Assembly: GCA_023229165.1 (NCBI GenBank)
Contig: JALNZQ010000193.1
Location: 1 to 5,279 of the forward strand
Reading direction: 5' to 3'
DNA: 5,279 nt
Source: Methanothrix sp.
GTDB taxonomy: Archaea; Halobacteriota; Methanosarcinia; Methanotrichales; Methanotrichaceae
The notes under the pieces were generated by a model that was given only the letters and a program-made list of their open reading frames with translations, had not been told where the DNA came from and did no database searches. The translations under genes were made by a program, and so were the position numbers. Below are positions 4,595 through 5,279 of the stretch, one piece after another. Within the stretch, counting starts at the first letter, position 1; every line of letters begins with the position of its first letter.

Positions 4595-5279
4595 TTAACG
4601 AAGGATGAAGTTGTGGTTCGATGGTGTCCAGGTTGGAGTTATTCTTACGCCAAGGGAGTTATATACACTTGTAGACGCCTTCGCCGCGGAATTTTTTGCA
4701 GTATATCCCTGAGCCAAGTAATTAAAGAATTTTGACATGAATAGGTTGTCGCCTTTGGCGTTAACACCATACGTATAACCACCGCTTAACCATTCTTTAC
4801 TCTTGACGGCATTGGCCAATGGGCTGGTCGCACTCGGATAGAAGGACGAACATCCATCGAGGTATATCAATCCTTGAGGGTTTTTCGTAAACATCGATGC
4901 CAGTTCACTTCCAGTTACTCTACGATCCGAATCAGCCGTTCTAGTAATCTCTATGACATTAGGCCCCATGTGCGAGCTTATCGCAGAGATGTAATAATCA
5001 TCCATCTTGCCCACGCGAGAGTGGGATACGGCCGAGTCCCTATAATAAGTGACGGCGTGTCCTTTTTTCATTAATGCATTAAACGCGTCATATCCCCAAT
5101 CTTTATAGCCCTTCTTGACTACCCATTCACGGTGGTAGGGATCAAGCAGGTAAGCAGTTCTATATGAAGGTACGTTTGTGCTTGGATACAAATAGACATT
5201 GGAGCTATATGCCTCACCCAAGACCGATCCTTTTAATTTTCCATAATTCTTAATACTAACTCCAAAATCCCCACCACCG
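4595..5279 (-). CDS. Partial protein with caspase/gingipain-like (clan CD) domain
   Basis: The 3' part of a leftward gene is open to the right edge: 227 codons are visible and the start lies outside the window. TTG 5221 also opens the frame, but the 19 codons before it read well as protein (DFGVSIKNYG), so it is not the start. After a Tyr/Ser-rich stretch, alternating predicted strands and helices lead to AISSHMGPN (His, codon 4970-4972) and LIYLDGCSS (Cys, codon 4850-4852). ANAVKSKEWLSGGYTYGV and FMSKFFNYLAQGYT follow. A His about 40 residues before an Asp-x-Cys at the end of a beta strand is the layout of clan CD cysteine peptidases (caspase, gingipain, CHAT). HMG replaces the more usual HG or HGG, so activity is uncertain. 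The Tyr/Ser/Asn-rich composition suggests an extracellular or surface protein, but any signal peptide would be outside the window. Confidence 0.6.
   Translation of the reverse strand, partial: GGGDFGVSIKNYGKLKGSVLGEAYSSNVYLYPSTNVPSYRTAYLLDPYHREWVVKKGYKDWGYDAFNALMKKGHAVTYYRDSAVSHSRVGKMDDYYISAISSHMGPNVIEITRTADSDRRVTGSELASMFTKNPQGLIYLDGCSSFYPSATSPLANAVKSKEWLSGGYTYGVNAKGDNLFMSKFFNYLAQGYTAKNSAAKASTSVYNSLGVRITPTWTPSNHNFILR

Noticed and set aside
4874..5074. Rightward 66-codon frame opposite the clan CD-like gene
   Set aside because: It lies opposite a longer open frame with motif support, and its translation has no recognisable domain.
1..5279. CRISPR array, toxin-antitoxin pair or defence island
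   Set aside because: No regularly spaced direct repeats and no recognisable paired toxin/antitoxin or defence genes were seen.

Overview
The window looks like a methanogenic euryarchaeon, probably of the Methanosarcinales/Methanotrichales. This is an inference from four things: a thiI gene without a rhodanese domain but with the cysteine set known from methanogen ThiI, a small basic protein resembling the archaeal DUF5350 family in front of it, AT-rich TATA boxes about 26 bases ahead of likely transcription starts, and a GG-rich Shine-Dalgarno only at some genes. I cannot name the species from sequence alone.

Positions 1-1575 are housekeeping. A tRNA-Pro(UGG) gene runs leftward and is cut by the left edge. 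It is divergent from a two-gene rightward unit: a 59-residue basic protein (209-388) whose stop overlaps the start of thiI (385-1575) as ATGA. ThiI makes 4-thiouridine at U8 of tRNAs, and the neighbouring tRNA-Pro carries a U at that position.

Positions 1576-3365 hold two single genes. An AT-rich 452-base gap with a perfect 10-bp inverted repeat beside a TATA-like box precedes a small hydrophilic KGG-repeat stress-type protein (2028-2231), which is followed by a T7 run. Next is a membrane-anchored alpha/beta hydrolase. Its start is best placed at ATG 2403, because the apparent TATA box overlaps the sequence just before the longer reading.

Positions 3366-4594 are a degraded accessory zone. 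It has paired hairpins after the hydrolase, a doubtful 53-codon leftward ORF, a possible truncated zinc-ribbon reading frame, and the C-terminal part of an IS5-type DDE transposase. The transposase has lost its N-terminus and carries a frameshift. No complete insertion sequence with clear terminal repeats could be found.

Positions 4595-5279 are the 3' part of a leftward gene that stays open to the right edge. Its His and Asp-Gly-Cys motifs and overall pattern suggest a caspase/gingipain-like (clan CD) domain. A hairpin plus T6 run follows its stop.

I see no CRISPR array, prophage or clear new multi-gene system. The most worthwhile leads are the partial clan CD-like protein, the conserved-looking small gene coupled to thiI, and the operator-like repeat ahead of the KGG gene.
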